43,576 nt of DNA from Chloroflexi bacterium UBA4730 (GTDB lineage: Bacteria > Chloroflexota > Limnocylindria > P2-11E): assembly GCA_002404155.1 (NCBI GenBank), contig DHJC01000082.1, positions 1-43,576 of the forward strand, read 5' to 3'. The translations under genes and the position numbers were made by a program. Positions 23,068-30,952 of this stretch are shown here, piece after piece. A model generated the notes under the pieces. That model saw only the letters and a program-made list of their open reading frames with translations, searched no databases and was not told where the DNA came from. Position 1 is the first letter of the stretch. Every line of letters begins with the position of its first letter.

Positions 23068-24954
23068 CTAGTGGTTTCGGCGTAGGTCGTCGAGCACCTC
23101 GGCCATGACCCGGCAGTCGATCTCGTTGTAGCGGGAAACCTCGCGCATCAGCTCGACCGCGCCTATCTCGCCGCCGTCCTTCGCCGCGAGGTCCGCGGCC
23201 GCCCACGCCCCGGCCATCGCGCCCGTCCCGTCGGCGAGCCCTTCGCCCCATTCGGTCTCGATCAGTCCATGTGACTTCATCGCCCGCGCGACCGCCTTGA
23301 GGCCGAAGCTCCGCGCGCCGCGGACGACGACCGGCGCGGCGTGGACGATCCGTTCGAGCAGGTCGTACCAGCCGAGGAGGGGCCAGCCGCGCTCCGGATG
23401 GCGGGCGCGCGCCGAGTTGTACGCGCCCTCCATGAAGACCGTCTCCGCGGCGGACCAGTGGAACAGTCGCGCGTCGGCGGCCCCGCCGAGACCGGTCCGT
23501 CGCGCCAGCGCTGCGAGGTGGGCGAGCCACGCGTCGATCATCTCGGCTTCCGCCGCCGGCGTCAGCGACCGCGCGGTGAACTGCGCGAACTCCCACGCGC
23601 CATCGGCATACGTGCCGCATCCGACCTGGAAGATGAGCGATTGGCCGCCCTTTCGGGGGAAGGTCGCGAAGTCGTCGTTCAGGTCGTTCACCGTCTCGAA
23701 GTCGACGTACAGCTCGAGCGGGGCCCGCACGCGCCACCGGCCGTCATCGGCATCGATGTGCGCGGGCCGCAGCGCCGGCCCGGTCTCGCGGTTCACCGCG
23801 ATCAACGCGTCGAACATCGCCGGATACGTCTCGCCGGTGATGCCGAGCCAATCGGCCGAGATCCGCGGGTCGTCCCAGCGGGTGACCCCGCGCCCGCGCG
23901 CGCGATCGCGCATCGCGGCGCTCACCCGCCACAGGAGCGTGAGCTCGCGGAGGTCCTCGGCGAGCTCCCTCTTCGCCTCGTGCCACGGGTGGTCGCTGTC
24001 GTTCTTCATGTTCGGCCAGAGCTCGGGGATCGTCGGCACCGGTAGGACATTCCATGCGGCACCCTCGCGACGGACCCGGCGGATCCAGGCCCGGCCATCG
24101 GCGACGACGTCCGCGAGCGCCGCCTCGCGCGAGCGCACGTAGGTCTCGGCCGGGATGCGGGCGACCTTCTCCCAGCACGTGTCGCCGCGCCCGCTGTTGC
24201 CCTGCCGCCAGGCGCGGCCGAGCACGTACGCGAAGGGCGCGACGTGGCCCTGGACCCGCGCGAGCATCTGGTTGTACGTCCAGACCTGCGCGCTCGTGGA
24301 CAGGTCGCTCGAGGTCGAGAGCGAGCCGTCCTTCAGTAGGTCGAGGGTCGAGAACTTGATGTCGATGACCCGGTAGTGCCAGGCCGCGCCGTGCAGCGCC
24401 GGCGCGGGGACGCTCGGGTCGTCGTTCTCACCGAACGCGTCGCCGCACAGCGTCGCCAAGACATCCGAGCGGACGAGCAGATCGATGCGGCCGTACGTGC
24501 GGGTCTGCGGATCGCGGAGGAGCCCTTGAGCGATGACCCGCTCGCCGCGCTCGATGGCCGCGACGGTCGCGTGCGCCGTCGCGAGCGAGCGCGCGTCGTC
24601 GCGATCGATGTCGATGCGGGTCAGGCCGACACGGCGCTCGAGGTCCTCGAGGACCTTCTCCTCGAAGCGCCGGCCCTGCCGGGCGAGGAACCGTTGGAAG
24701 TCGAAGTGCTCGTCGTAGGCCGCGCGCTGATCGTCACGCGCGATCCCGCGTTCGCCGCCGTACCGGTCGAGCCAGTCGAGCATGCCGTCATTGCGGGCCC
24801 AGTTCCGGATCGCGCCCGCGGAGACCCAATCGTCCCAATCCGCGTCGGCCGTCGGGAGGACGGTGTTGCCGTCGTCGCGGGTGACGAGTGCGTTCGCGCC
24901 GCGGACCGGGCGTCCGATGGAAAGCGAGAGCGTGAGCTGGGTCGGCTCAGCCAT
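23068..24954 (-). CDS. RecB-like nuclease fused to RNase H-like domain (TM0106/YprB type)
   Basis: 628 residues. The first half has the PD-(D/E)xK layout: a Tyr-Gly-x-x-Asp segment (TYGRIDLLVRSD) and then YRVIDIKFSTLD near residue 195 with the D-x-K pair, then TSAQVWTYNQML. The second half is a DEDD-type RNase H-like exonuclease fold: LELYVDFETVNDLN near 410, LFHWSAAETVFMEGAYNSA near 490 and SRYNEIDCRVMAEVLDDL near 610. The combination matches the TM0106-family putative nucleases with a YprB-like C-terminal domain; no substrate is established. It starts inside the end of the HAD gene (8-nt overlap), so the two are co-translated. No helicase or Cas gene is near. Confidence 0.8.
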   Translation of the reverse strand: MAEPTQLTLSLSIGRPVRGANALVTRDDGNTVLPTADADWDDWVSAGAIRNWARNDGMLDWLDRYGGERGIARDDQRAAYDEHFDFQRFLARQGRRFEEKVLEDLERRVGLTRIDIDRDDARSLATAHATVAAIERGERVIAQGLLRDPQTRTYGRIDLLVRSDVLATLCGDAFGENDDPSVPAPALHGAAWHYRVIDIKFSTLDLLKDGSLSTSSDLSTSAQVWTYNQMLARVQGHVAPFAYVLGRAWRQGNSGRGDTCWEKVARIPAETYVRSREAALADVVADGRAWIRRVRREGAAWNVLPVPTIPELWPNMKNDSDHPWHEAKRELAEDLRELTLLWRVSAAMRDRARGRGVTRWDDPRISADWLGITGETYPAMFDALIAVNRETGPALRPAHIDADDGRWRVRAPLELYVDFETVNDLNDDFATFPRKGGQSLIFQVGCGTYADGAWEFAQFTARSLTPAAEAEMIDAWLAHLAALARRTGLGGAADARLFHWSAAETVFMEGAYNSARARHPERGWPLLGWYDLLERIVHAAPVVVRGARSFGLKAVARAMKSHGLIETEWGEGLADGTGAMAGAWAAADLAAKDGGEIGAVELMREVSRYNEIDCRVMAEVLDDLRRNH

Positions 24955-25558
24955 CGAGGAGCGCGGCCAGCCGGCCGAGATCCGCCGCGTGGACGAGCGG
25001 CGCCGCGCCCTCCGGCGGGGGGACGCCATGCCGGTTCGCCCAGTACACGTCCATCCCGACGTGACGTGCGCCGCCCACATCGTGGGCCGAGCCCGCGACG
25101 AACAGCACGCGCGTCGCCTCGAGGCCGATCACGGCCAGCGCCGCGTGGTACGGACGCGGATCCGGTTTGTACGCGCCGGCCTGCTCCGCGGTCATCACGA
25201 ACGCGAACTCACCGGCCTGCTTCGCGGCGCGCTCGCCGAGCTTCTGCGAACAGTTGGTCACGATGAAGCGCGGCGTGTCGCCCAGACTCGCGAGGGCCCG
25301 GCGCGTGTCGGGCCACGGCTCGGCTTCGCCCCAGCGCGACAGCAGCGTCGTCGCGTGCGGCCGCCCGAGGCCGACCTCCTGAGCGCTCTCGTGGACGAGG
25401 TCGTCGAACGCGCGATACGGCTTGCCGCGGAGGAGCCGCTGGTTCGCGGCGTGCCATTTCGTTCCGAGCTCGTGGTCACCCGCGGCCGAGCGCCACAGCG
25501 GGAGCGTGTCCAGCAGCGCGGTGAGCAGGTCGAAACCAACGGCGTCGTATCGGGGCAT
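24947..25558 (-). CDS. HAD-superfamily hydrolase, haloacid-dehalogenase type II-like
   Basis: 203 residues. Motif I is AVGFDLLTALLDT (nucleophile Asp9). The second Asp of the usual phosphatase D-x-D is absent, as in type II dehalogenases. Motif II is FIVTNCSQ near 98, motif III is AYKPDPRPYHAAL near 130, and motif IV is FVAGSAHDVGGARHVG near 153 with DVYWANRHG following. The helical cap lies between about 15 and 85. It may hydrolyse a small carbon-halogen or phosphoester substrate. A TAGCCT hexamer 6 nt before the ATG, shared head-to-head with murA, is its likely promoter. It overlaps the downstream nuclease gene by 8 nt. Confidence 0.82.
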   Translation of the reverse strand: MPRYDAVGFDLLTALLDTLPLWRSAAGDHELGTKWHAANQRLLRGKPYRAFDDLVHESAQEVGLGRPHATTLLSRWGEAEPWPDTRRALASLGDTPRFIVTNCSQKLGERAAKQAGEFAFVMTAEQAGAYKPDPRPYHAALAVIGLEATRVLFVAGSAHDVGGARHVGMDVYWANRHGVPPPEGAAPLVHAADLGRLAALLDG

Positions 25559-25563
25559 GCGAC

Positions 25564-25570
25564 TAGGCTA
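25564..25570. promoter_or_regulatory. Shared bidirectional -10-like heptamer TAGGCTA
   Basis: On the plus strand TAGGCT (25564-25569) ends 8 nt before the murA ATG. On the minus strand TAGCCT (25570-25565) ends 6 nt before the HAD ATG. The whole divergent gap is 19 nt with no Shine-Dalgarno sequence for either gene, so both may be leaderless with overlapping -10 elements. Confidence 0.55.
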
Positions 25571-25577
25571 CCCGGCG

Positions 25578-26858
25578 ATGGCGCGCTTCATCGTCGAAGG
25601 CGGCACCCCGCTGCGCGGCGAGATCACCGCGATGGGGAACAAGAACTCGGCGCTGCCGCTGATCGCCGCGAGCTTGCTCACGAGCGAGCCGGTCATCCTC
25701 CGCAACTTGCCACGCATTCGAGACGTGAACGGCATGCTCGAGATCGTGGCGGGCCTCGGGGCGACCGTCGAGTGGCTCGACCCGCACGCGGTGAAGATCT
25801 GCACCGCGAACGTGAACAAGACCACCATCGACCCGAAGCTGTCGCGAGAGATCCGGACCTCGCTGCTGTTCGCCGGTCCGATGCTCGCGCGGTTCAAGAA
25901 GGTGACCCTCGGTCTGCCGGGCGGCGACGTCATCGGCCGGCGCCGCTCCGACACACACTGGCTCGCGCTGCAGGCCTTCGGCGCGAGGCTCGCCGCCGAT
26001 CGAACGGGCTTCGGCCTGGAGGCGCCGGAGCTCGCGGGCGCCGACGTGCTGCTGGATGAGCAGTCGGTGACCGCCACCGAGAACGCGCTGCTCTGCTCCG
26101 TGATCGCGCCGGGTCGCACCGTCATCCGCAACGCCGCCAGCGAGCCGCACGTCCAGGAGCTCGCGATGGCCCTCGTGCAGATGGGCGCGCGCGTCCATGG
26201 CATCGGGACGAACACGCTCGAGGTGCGCGGGGTGCCAGAGCTGCATGGCGTCGATCACGTCATCTGGAGCGACCACATGGAGGTCGGCTCGTTCATGGGG
26301 CTTGCGGCGATGACCCATGGCGAGCTCACCGTGCAACGATGCGCGCCCCAGCATCTCGCGATGATCCGCGCGGTGTTCAAGCGCCTCGGCATCGACTCCA
26401 GCATCGATGGGGATGAGCTGCACGTGCCGGCCAAAGCCGCGTACGTGATCGAGCAGGATCTCGGCGGGAAGATCCCGACGATCAAGTCGCAGCTCTGGCC
26501 CGGTTTCCCGTCGGACCTCATCAGCATCGCGACTGCGTTCGCGACCCAGGCCGAAGGAACGGTCCTGATGCACGAGTGGATGTTCGACGGCCGGATGTTC
26601 TGGCTCGGCTCCCTCGAATCCTTTGGGGCGCGGCTCGTGCTCGCCGACCCGCACCGCGCCGTGATCATGGGTCCCAGCCAGCTGTACGGCACCGAGGTCC
26701 AGAGCCCCGACATCCGGGCGGGCCTCGCGCTCGTCGGCGCGGCGCTCTGCGCGAAGGGCACGAGCGTCATCAACAACATCGAGCAGATCGACCGCGGATA
26801 TGAGGACGTGGACGGCCGGCTGCGGGGCCTGGGCGCGAAGATCGAACGCGTGGCGTGA
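25578..26858 (+). CDS. murA: UDP-N-acetylglucosamine 1-carboxyvinyltransferase (MurA), Asp-type
   Basis: 426 residues. It catalyses the first committed step of peptidoglycan synthesis, enolpyruvyl transfer from PEP to UDP-GlcNAc. MGNKNSALPLIAASLL near residue 16 carries the Lys-Asn pair. The mobile loop reads LPGGDVIGRRRSD, so the residue that is Cys115 in E. coli is Asp117 here (nt 25926-25928). PGFPSDLISIATAF contains the catalytic Asp of the second domain, and INNIEQIDRGYEDVD matches the C-terminus. Asp at the loop position is known from Mycobacterium tuberculosis and gives natural fosfomycin insensitivity with retained activity. It is transcribed divergently from the HAD gene from a 19-nt gap and overlaps thrC by 4 nt. 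Confidence 0.93.
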   Translation: MARFIVEGGTPLRGEITAMGNKNSALPLIAASLLTSEPVILRNLPRIRDVNGMLEIVAGLGATVEWLDPHAVKICTANVNKTTIDPKLSREIRTSLLFAGPMLARFKKVTLGLPGGDVIGRRRSDTHWLALQAFGARLAADRTGFGLEAPELAGADVLLDEQSVTATENALLCSVIAPGRTVIRNAASEPHVQELAMALVQMGARVHGIGTNTLEVRGVPELHGVDHVIWSDHMEVGSFMGLAAMTHGELTVQRCAPQHLAMIRAVFKRLGIDSSIDGDELHVPAKAAYVIEQDLGGKIPTIKSQLWPGFPSDLISIATAFATQAEGTVLMHEWMFDGRMFWLGSLESFGARLVLADPHRAVIMGPSQLYGTEVQSPDIRAGLALVGAALCAKGTSVINNIEQIDRGYEDVDGRLRGLGAKIERVA

Positions 26859-28120
26859 GCGCGACCCAGCCCGCGCACGTTCCGGCGCGCTCGTACGTGA
26901 CCGGCCTCGAGTGTGCGAAGTGCGGTACCGTCGCGGACGCGACGACGCTCGCGAATCTCTGCCCGAAGGATGGCGGCCCGTACCTCGTGCAGTACGACCT
27001 CGAGCGGCTGCAGTCGGTGCCGCGCAGCATGCTCGCGGGGCGACAGGCCTCGATGTGGCGGTACCGCGAGCTCCTGCCGATGGACGACCCGAGCAACATC
27101 GTGAGCCTCGGGGAAGGGAACACGCCGATCATCGAGCCATTCGCGCTTCGCGAGTCGCTCGGGCTCCACCGGCTCTTCATCAAGGACGAAGGGCTGCTGC
27201 CCACCGGCACGTTCAAAGCGCGCGGCGCCGCGGTCGGCGTGACCCGCGCGCGGGAGCTGGGGGCGACGACCATCGCCCTCCCCACGGCCGGGAACGCCGG
27301 CGCCGCGTGGGCCGCATATGGGGCGCGCGCCGGCATCGGCGTGATCGTCGTGATGCCCGCGACGACGCCCGATGTGATCCAGCGTGAGACGGCCGCGTAC
27401 GGCGCGCGCGTCTACCTCGTCGACGGTTCGATCTCGGATGCGGGCGCGGTCGTGAAGAAGGCCTGCGCGGACTACGGCTGGTTCGACGCGTCGACCCTGA
27501 AGGAGCCGTACCGCATCGAGGGCAAGAAAACGATGGGCTTCGAGATCGCCGAGCAGGCCGGGTGGACCCTGCCCGACGTCATCGTCTATCCGACCGGTGG
27601 CGGTGTCGGCCTCATCGGGATGTGGAAAGCGTTCCAGGAGCTGCGCAAGATCGGCTGGGTCGAGGATGACAAGCTGCCGCGGTTCGTCGCGGTGCAGGCC
27701 GCGGGCTGCGCGCCGATCGTGAAGGCGTTCCACGACGACAAGCTCGAGTCCGAGCCGTGGCCGGATCCGACGACGTTCGCTGCGGGGATGCGCGTGCCGA
27801 AGGCGCTTGGCGACTTCCTCGTGCTGAAGATCCTCCGCGAGTCGAGCGGTGTCGCGATCGCGGTCACCGACGAGGAGATCGCGGCGATGATGCGGCTTGT
27901 GACCGTGAGCGAAGGGATGCTCGTCTGCCCCGAAGGGGCGGCGGCGGTGGAAGGCGCGCACCAGCTCGCGAAGCAGGGCTTCATCGATTCGCACGAGGAC
28001 GTCCTCGTCATCAACACCGGCAGCGGCATCAAGTACGCCGAATCGCTTCAGGGCGATCCGCCGATCCATCTCGAGAAGGGCGCCCCGCTGCCACGTCTTG
28101 AGCGCCAGCTCGCCGGGTAG
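26855..28120 (+). CDS. thrC: Threonine synthase with N-terminal zinc-ribbon-like segment
   Basis: 421 residues. It converts O-phosphohomoserine to threonine with PLP. The first 45 residues contain LECAKCGTVADATTLANLC, a Cys-x-x-Cys plus Cys segment found in short-type threonine synthases. SLGEGNTPIIEP near 88 is the family entry motif. The PLP Lys is in PTGTFKARGAA near 125, the Asn-containing ALPTAGNAGAAWAAY near 140, and the phosphate loop TGGGVGLIG near 248. The GTG start overlaps the murA stop (GTGA), so it is probably translated by coupling. Confidence 0.93.
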   Translation: MSATQPAHVPARSYVTGLECAKCGTVADATTLANLCPKDGGPYLVQYDLERLQSVPRSMLAGRQASMWRYRELLPMDDPSNIVSLGEGNTPIIEPFALRESLGLHRLFIKDEGLLPTGTFKARGAAVGVTRARELGATTIALPTAGNAGAAWAAYGARAGIGVIVVMPATTPDVIQRETAAYGARVYLVDGSISDAGAVVKKACADYGWFDASTLKEPYRIEGKKTMGFEIAEQAGWTLPDVIVYPTGGGVGLIGMWKAFQELRKIGWVEDDKLPRFVAVQAAGCAPIVKAFHDDKLESEPWPDPTTFAAGMRVPKALGDFLVLKILRESSGVAIAVTDEEIAAMMRLVTVSEGMLVCPEGAAAVEGAHQLAKQGFIDSHEDVLVINTGSGIKYAESLQGDPPIHLEKGAPLPRLERQLAG

Positions 28121-28123
28121 ACT
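28118..28123 (+). promoter_or_regulatory. -10-like hexamer TAGACT
   Basis: TAGACT overlaps the thrC stop codon and ends 11 nt before ATG 28135. There is no Shine-Dalgarno sequence in between. Because it includes a stop codon it could be coincidental. Confidence 0.3.
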
Positions 28124-28134
28124 GGCGACCGACC

Positions 28135-28611
28135 ATGCGGGGGATCACCGGCGGGCGCGGCATCCTCGGCGGGGCGGTCCTCCTGGCCGTCGGGTTCGGC
28201 GTGCTGATGCAGGCTCTGGGCGCCGCGGACGCCGGCGCGTACCTGTTCTTGTTCCTCGGCCTCGCGTTCGCGCTCGCGTACGTCGCCGGAACCCATCAGT
28301 TCGTCTATCTCGTTCCCGGCGCGACGATGACCGGCTTCGGCCTCGGGCTGATCATCCCCACGGCGTTCGGCTTGCAGGACCAGGCCTCGGGCGTCTTCCT
28401 CGGGTCGTTGGCCATCGCGTTCCTCGTCGTCTACCTGCTGTCGCCATCCCGGAAGATCCCGCTCGCCGTCGCGGCGGTCGTCGGCGTCGTCGCGCTCGCG
28501 GACATCTTCACGACGATCCCGATCATCCCCGACGGCCTCAAGCCGTACTTCGTGCCGATCATCCTCATCGTCACCGGCGCGTACCTCATCCTCGAGCCCA
28601 GGACGCACTAG
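28135..28611 (+). CDS. Small integral membrane protein, function unknown
   Basis: 158 residues with about five to six hydrophobic segments: ILGGAVLLAVGFGVLMQAL, AYLFLFLGLAFALAYVAG, a short one around YLVPGATMTGFGLGLI, GVFLGSLAIAFLVVYLL, IPLAVAAVVGVVALADIF and FVPIILIVTGAYLIL. No charged motif or catalytic residue stands out. It may be a small sensor-associated or structural membrane protein; I do not recognise a specific family. It lies between thrC and the cystathionine beta-synthase gene, each with its own -10-like hexamer upstream. Confidence 0.65.
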   Translation: MRGITGGRGILGGAVLLAVGFGVLMQALGAADAGAYLFLFLGLAFALAYVAGTHQFVYLVPGATMTGFGLGLIIPTAFGLQDQASGVFLGSLAIAFLVVYLLSPSRKIPLAVAAVVGVVALADIFTTIPIIPDGLKPYFVPIILIVTGAYLILEPRTH

Positions 28612-28614
28612 CCC

Positions 28615-28620
28615 TAGCAT
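28615..28620 (+). promoter_or_regulatory. -10-like hexamer TAGCAT upstream of the CBS gene
   Basis: TAGCAT ends 6 nt before GTG 28627 and lies beyond the preceding stop codon. No Shine-Dalgarno sequence is present, consistent with a leaderless start. Confidence 0.5.
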
Positions 28621-28626
28621 CGACGC

Positions 28627-30009
28627 GTGACCATCGCGTCCGACATCCTCGGCCTCGTCGGCAATACCCCGCTCGTCCAGCTCAGCCGCATCGGCAAGGG
28701 CCTCAAGCCGCGTCTCGTCGCGAAGCTCGAGATGCTCAACCCGGGCGGCTCGGTGAAGGACCGCATCGGGCTCGCCATGATCGAGGACGCCGAGAAGCGC
28801 GGCCAGCTGAAGCCGGGCGGCACGATCGTCGAGCCCACGAGCGGCAACACCGGCGTCGGCCTGGCCATCGCCGCGGCGCTCAAGGGCTATCGCCTCGTCT
28901 GCACCATGCCGGACAAGCAGAGCCAGGAGAAGCGCGACATTCTCCGCGCCTACGGTGCCGAGGTCGTCATCTGTCCGACCGCGGTGCCACCGGAATCGCC
29001 GTCCTCCTACTACAAGGTCGCCGAGCGCCTCGCGACAGAGCTGCCGGGCGGCTTCATGCCGGGGCAGTACTGGAACCAGCAGAACGTCGCCGCGCACTAC
29101 ACGTCGACCGGCCCCGAGCTCTGGAAGCAGACCGAAGGGAAGATCACGCACTTCGTCCTGGGCATCGGCACCGGCGGCACCGTCACCGGCGCCGGCCGAT
29201 ACCTCAAGGAGCAGAACCCGAAGATCACCATCGTCGGCGCGGATCCAGAGGGCTCGATCTACACCGGCGACGTCCATCCGTACAAGACCGAGGGCATCGG
29301 CGAGGACTTCTGGCCCGGCACGTTCGACAAGACGCTCGTCGACCGCTGGGTCCGCGTATCGGATCGCGACACCTTCCTCACCGCGCGCCGGATCACGCGC
29401 GAGGAGGGCATCCTCGCCGGCGTCTCATCGGGCACCGCGATGTTCGCCGCGCTCGAGATCGCGAAGGAGCTGGACGAGAGCGCCCTCGTCGTCGTGCTGC
29501 TCCCGGACTCGGGCAAGTCGTATCTCTCGAAGCTGTACAACGACGAATGGATGCGCCAGAACGGATTCCTGCAGCGGTTCGCGCATCTCATGCGCGTCGG
29601 TGACGTGATCCGCGGTCGCGAGGCCGGCACGCCGCAGATCGTCGTCGTCTCACGAAGCGACAGCGTGAGGTCGGCGATCGACACGATGCAGCGCTACGGC
29701 ATCTCCCAGATCCCCGTGGTCGCGAATGGCACGGCCGCGTCGGTGAGCGACATCGTCGGCAGCGTGCAGGAGCGCACCATGCTCGATCGCGTGTTCCGCG
29801 AACCCGCGCTTGTCGACGCGACCGTCGAACGCGTGATGGAGGCGCCGTTCCCGGTCGTGCAGGCGAACGACGATGTCGAGCGCCTGTACGCGGAGCTCGC
29901 GGGCGGCGTGCCTGCGCTGCTCGCCGTCGATGACGACCGGCCGGTGTCGGTGATCACGAAGGCCGATCTGCTGGAGTTCGTCGCGCACCAACGGCTCGCT
30001 TCGCGCTGA
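28627..30009 (+). CDS. cbs: Cystathionine beta-synthase with C-terminal CBS-domain pair
   Basis: 460 residues. The catalytic part (1-320) is fold-type II PLP: VGNTPLVQLSRIG, the PLP Lys44 in NPGGSVKDRIG, the substrate loop EPTSGNTGVGLAIA, and the phosphate loop GIGTGGTVTGAGRYL near 185. YWNQQNVAAHY and PEGSIYTGDVHPYKTEGIG are the features that separate CBS from plain cysteine synthase. Two CBS repeats follow (about 335-455), including QIVVVSRSDSVRSAIDTMQ and LAVDDDRPVSVITKADLL, which in family members can sense adenosyl ligands. It should condense homocysteine with serine (or O-acetylserine). With the gamma-lyase/synthase at 30953 it completes a trans-sulfuration pair. A hairpin follows the stop. 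Confidence 0.92.
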   Translation: MTIASDILGLVGNTPLVQLSRIGKGLKPRLVAKLEMLNPGGSVKDRIGLAMIEDAEKRGQLKPGGTIVEPTSGNTGVGLAIAAALKGYRLVCTMPDKQSQEKRDILRAYGAEVVICPTAVPPESPSSYYKVAERLATELPGGFMPGQYWNQQNVAAHYTSTGPELWKQTEGKITHFVLGIGTGGTVTGAGRYLKEQNPKITIVGADPEGSIYTGDVHPYKTEGIGEDFWPGTFDKTLVDRWVRVSDRDTFLTARRITREEGILAGVSSGTAMFAALEIAKELDESALVVVLLPDSGKSYLSKLYNDEWMRQNGFLQRFAHLMRVGDVIRGREAGTPQIVVVSRSDSVRSAIDTMQRYGISQIPVVANGTAASVSDIVGSVQERTMLDRVFREPALVDATVERVMEAPFPVVQANDDVERLYAELAGGVPALLAVDDDRPVSVITKADLLEFVAHQRLASR

Positions 30010-30014
30010 CGCAC

Positions 30015-30035
30015 GCCCGCGGTCGGCCGCCGGGC
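30015..30035 (+). terminator. Hairpin just after the CBS gene
   Basis: GCCCGCGG (30015-30022) pairs with CCG plus CGGGC (30027-30029 and 30031-30035) with one bulged C, around the loop TCGG. It begins 6 nt after the stop. No T-run follows, so it is a weaker terminator candidate. Confidence 0.4.
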
Positions 30036-30111
30036 GGACTGGCATCGCATCTGCAAATAGGACGGCCAAACAGAAGAACGCGGAATGCCAGTTGCGTTCG
30101 TGCGCACATGC

Positions 30112-30141
30112 TTGACTGAGTCCTCCACAGCCACATAGACA
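30112..30141 (+). promoter_or_regulatory. Possible promoter of the ArsR-receiver operon
   Basis: TTGACT (30112-30117) and TAGACA (30136-30141) are 18 nt apart, within the 195-nt gap before the ArsR gene. The -35 is good and the -10 is poor. Bases 30036-30111 show nothing I recognise beyond a relatively A-rich stretch (GCAAATAGGACGGCCAAAC). Confidence 0.35.
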
Positions 30142-30204
30142 CCGCATGTGCGCCCTTCGCGGCGGGCCCGCCGCAGCTCCAGATCGAGAGGTCGCAGATT
30201 TCTG

Positions 30205-30561
30205 TTGGCTGAACAAGACCACGCGGTCGAACCGAACGCGGTCGCCGCCGCCAAAGCCGAGCTCCTTCCGGGCCCGGTGCAGAAGAACGCGGAGCGGATC
30301 CTCGACAGCCTGTGCGATCCGAGCCGCCTGCGCATCGTGCAGGCCCTCCGCGCGACGCCGCTCACGGTGAGCGAGCTCTCGCGCGTCATCGCGAAGTCCC
30401 GCGCCGCCACCAGCCAGCACCTGAAGGTCCTGCGCAGCGTAGAGGCGGTGACCGCGGAGCGACACGGGCAGTTCGTCGACTACTCGCTCTCAGAACACAT
30501 CCACGCCGAAGTGCTCGAGAACATCGCGAACGCCTTCGACCAGCTGAGACCGACCGCGTGA
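30205..30561 (+). CDS. ArsR-family winged-helix transcriptional regulator
   Basis: 118 residues from TTG 30205. ILDSLCDPSRLRIVQALRA is the family opening. The recognition helix region is SELSRVIAKSRAATSQHLKV, and the wing is RSVEAVTAERHGQFVDYSL. No Cys-x-Cys metal site of the SmtB/ArsR type is visible, so it may respond to a protein or organic signal. An in-frame GTG at 30148 would add a 19-residue Arg-rich stretch that looks non-coding. Its stop overlaps the start of a lone receiver by 4 nt (GTGA), so the two are co-translated and probably act together. Confidence 0.82.
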   Translation: MAEQDHAVEPNAVAAAKAELLPGPVQKNAERILDSLCDPSRLRIVQALRATPLTVSELSRVIAKSRAATSQHLKVLRSVEAVTAERHGQFVDYSLSEHIHAEVLENIANAFDQLRPTA

Positions 30562-30920
30562 GCGGTCGGATCGTTCTGATCGAGGACGATCCAGACATCG
30601 CGGCCCTCGTGGAGGAGATGCTGCGGGACGCCGGCCATCCGGTCGATGTGCGAGCCAGCCTTGGCGACGACACCGGCGACGACGAGGCCCGTGTCGTCAT
30701 CACCGATCTGGTGGCGCTGCGCAGCTACGACGCCGATCGGGCGCGCGAGTGGATCGCGAGCGTCCGCGCGCGCTTCCCGCGAGCCAAGATCGTTGTCTTG
30801 ACCGCGCACGCGCGGGCGGCCGCGAGCGGCCCCGAAGCCCTCGGCGCCGATGCCGTGCTCGCCAAGCCGTTCGATCTCCAGGTCTTCATCGAGACGGTGG
30901 AGTCGCTGCTCAGGGGCTGA
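30558..30920 (+). CDS. Stand-alone response-regulator receiver domain
   Basis: 120 residues, receiver only. GRIVLIEDDPDIAALVEEML carries the acidic pair. The phospho-acceptor is Asp50 (VVITDLVALRS, nt 30705-30707), IVVLTAHARAA supplies the conserved Thr, and DAVLAKPFDLQVFIE supplies Lys. All key residues are present. No output domain and no kinase is adjacent; the only kinase in the window is about 30 kb away. Its overlap with the ArsR gene suggests that phosphorylation controls that repressor by protein contact, which is an inference. The cystathionine enzyme gene starts 32 nt downstream. Confidence 0.85.
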   Translation: MSGRIVLIEDDPDIAALVEEMLRDAGHPVDVRASLGDDTGDDEARVVITDLVALRSYDADRAREWIASVRARFPRAKIVVLTAHARAAASGPEALGADAVLAKPFDLQVFIETVESLLRG

Positions 30921-30952
30921 CCGGCTCGTCGGGTGGCGCCCATACTTGGCCG

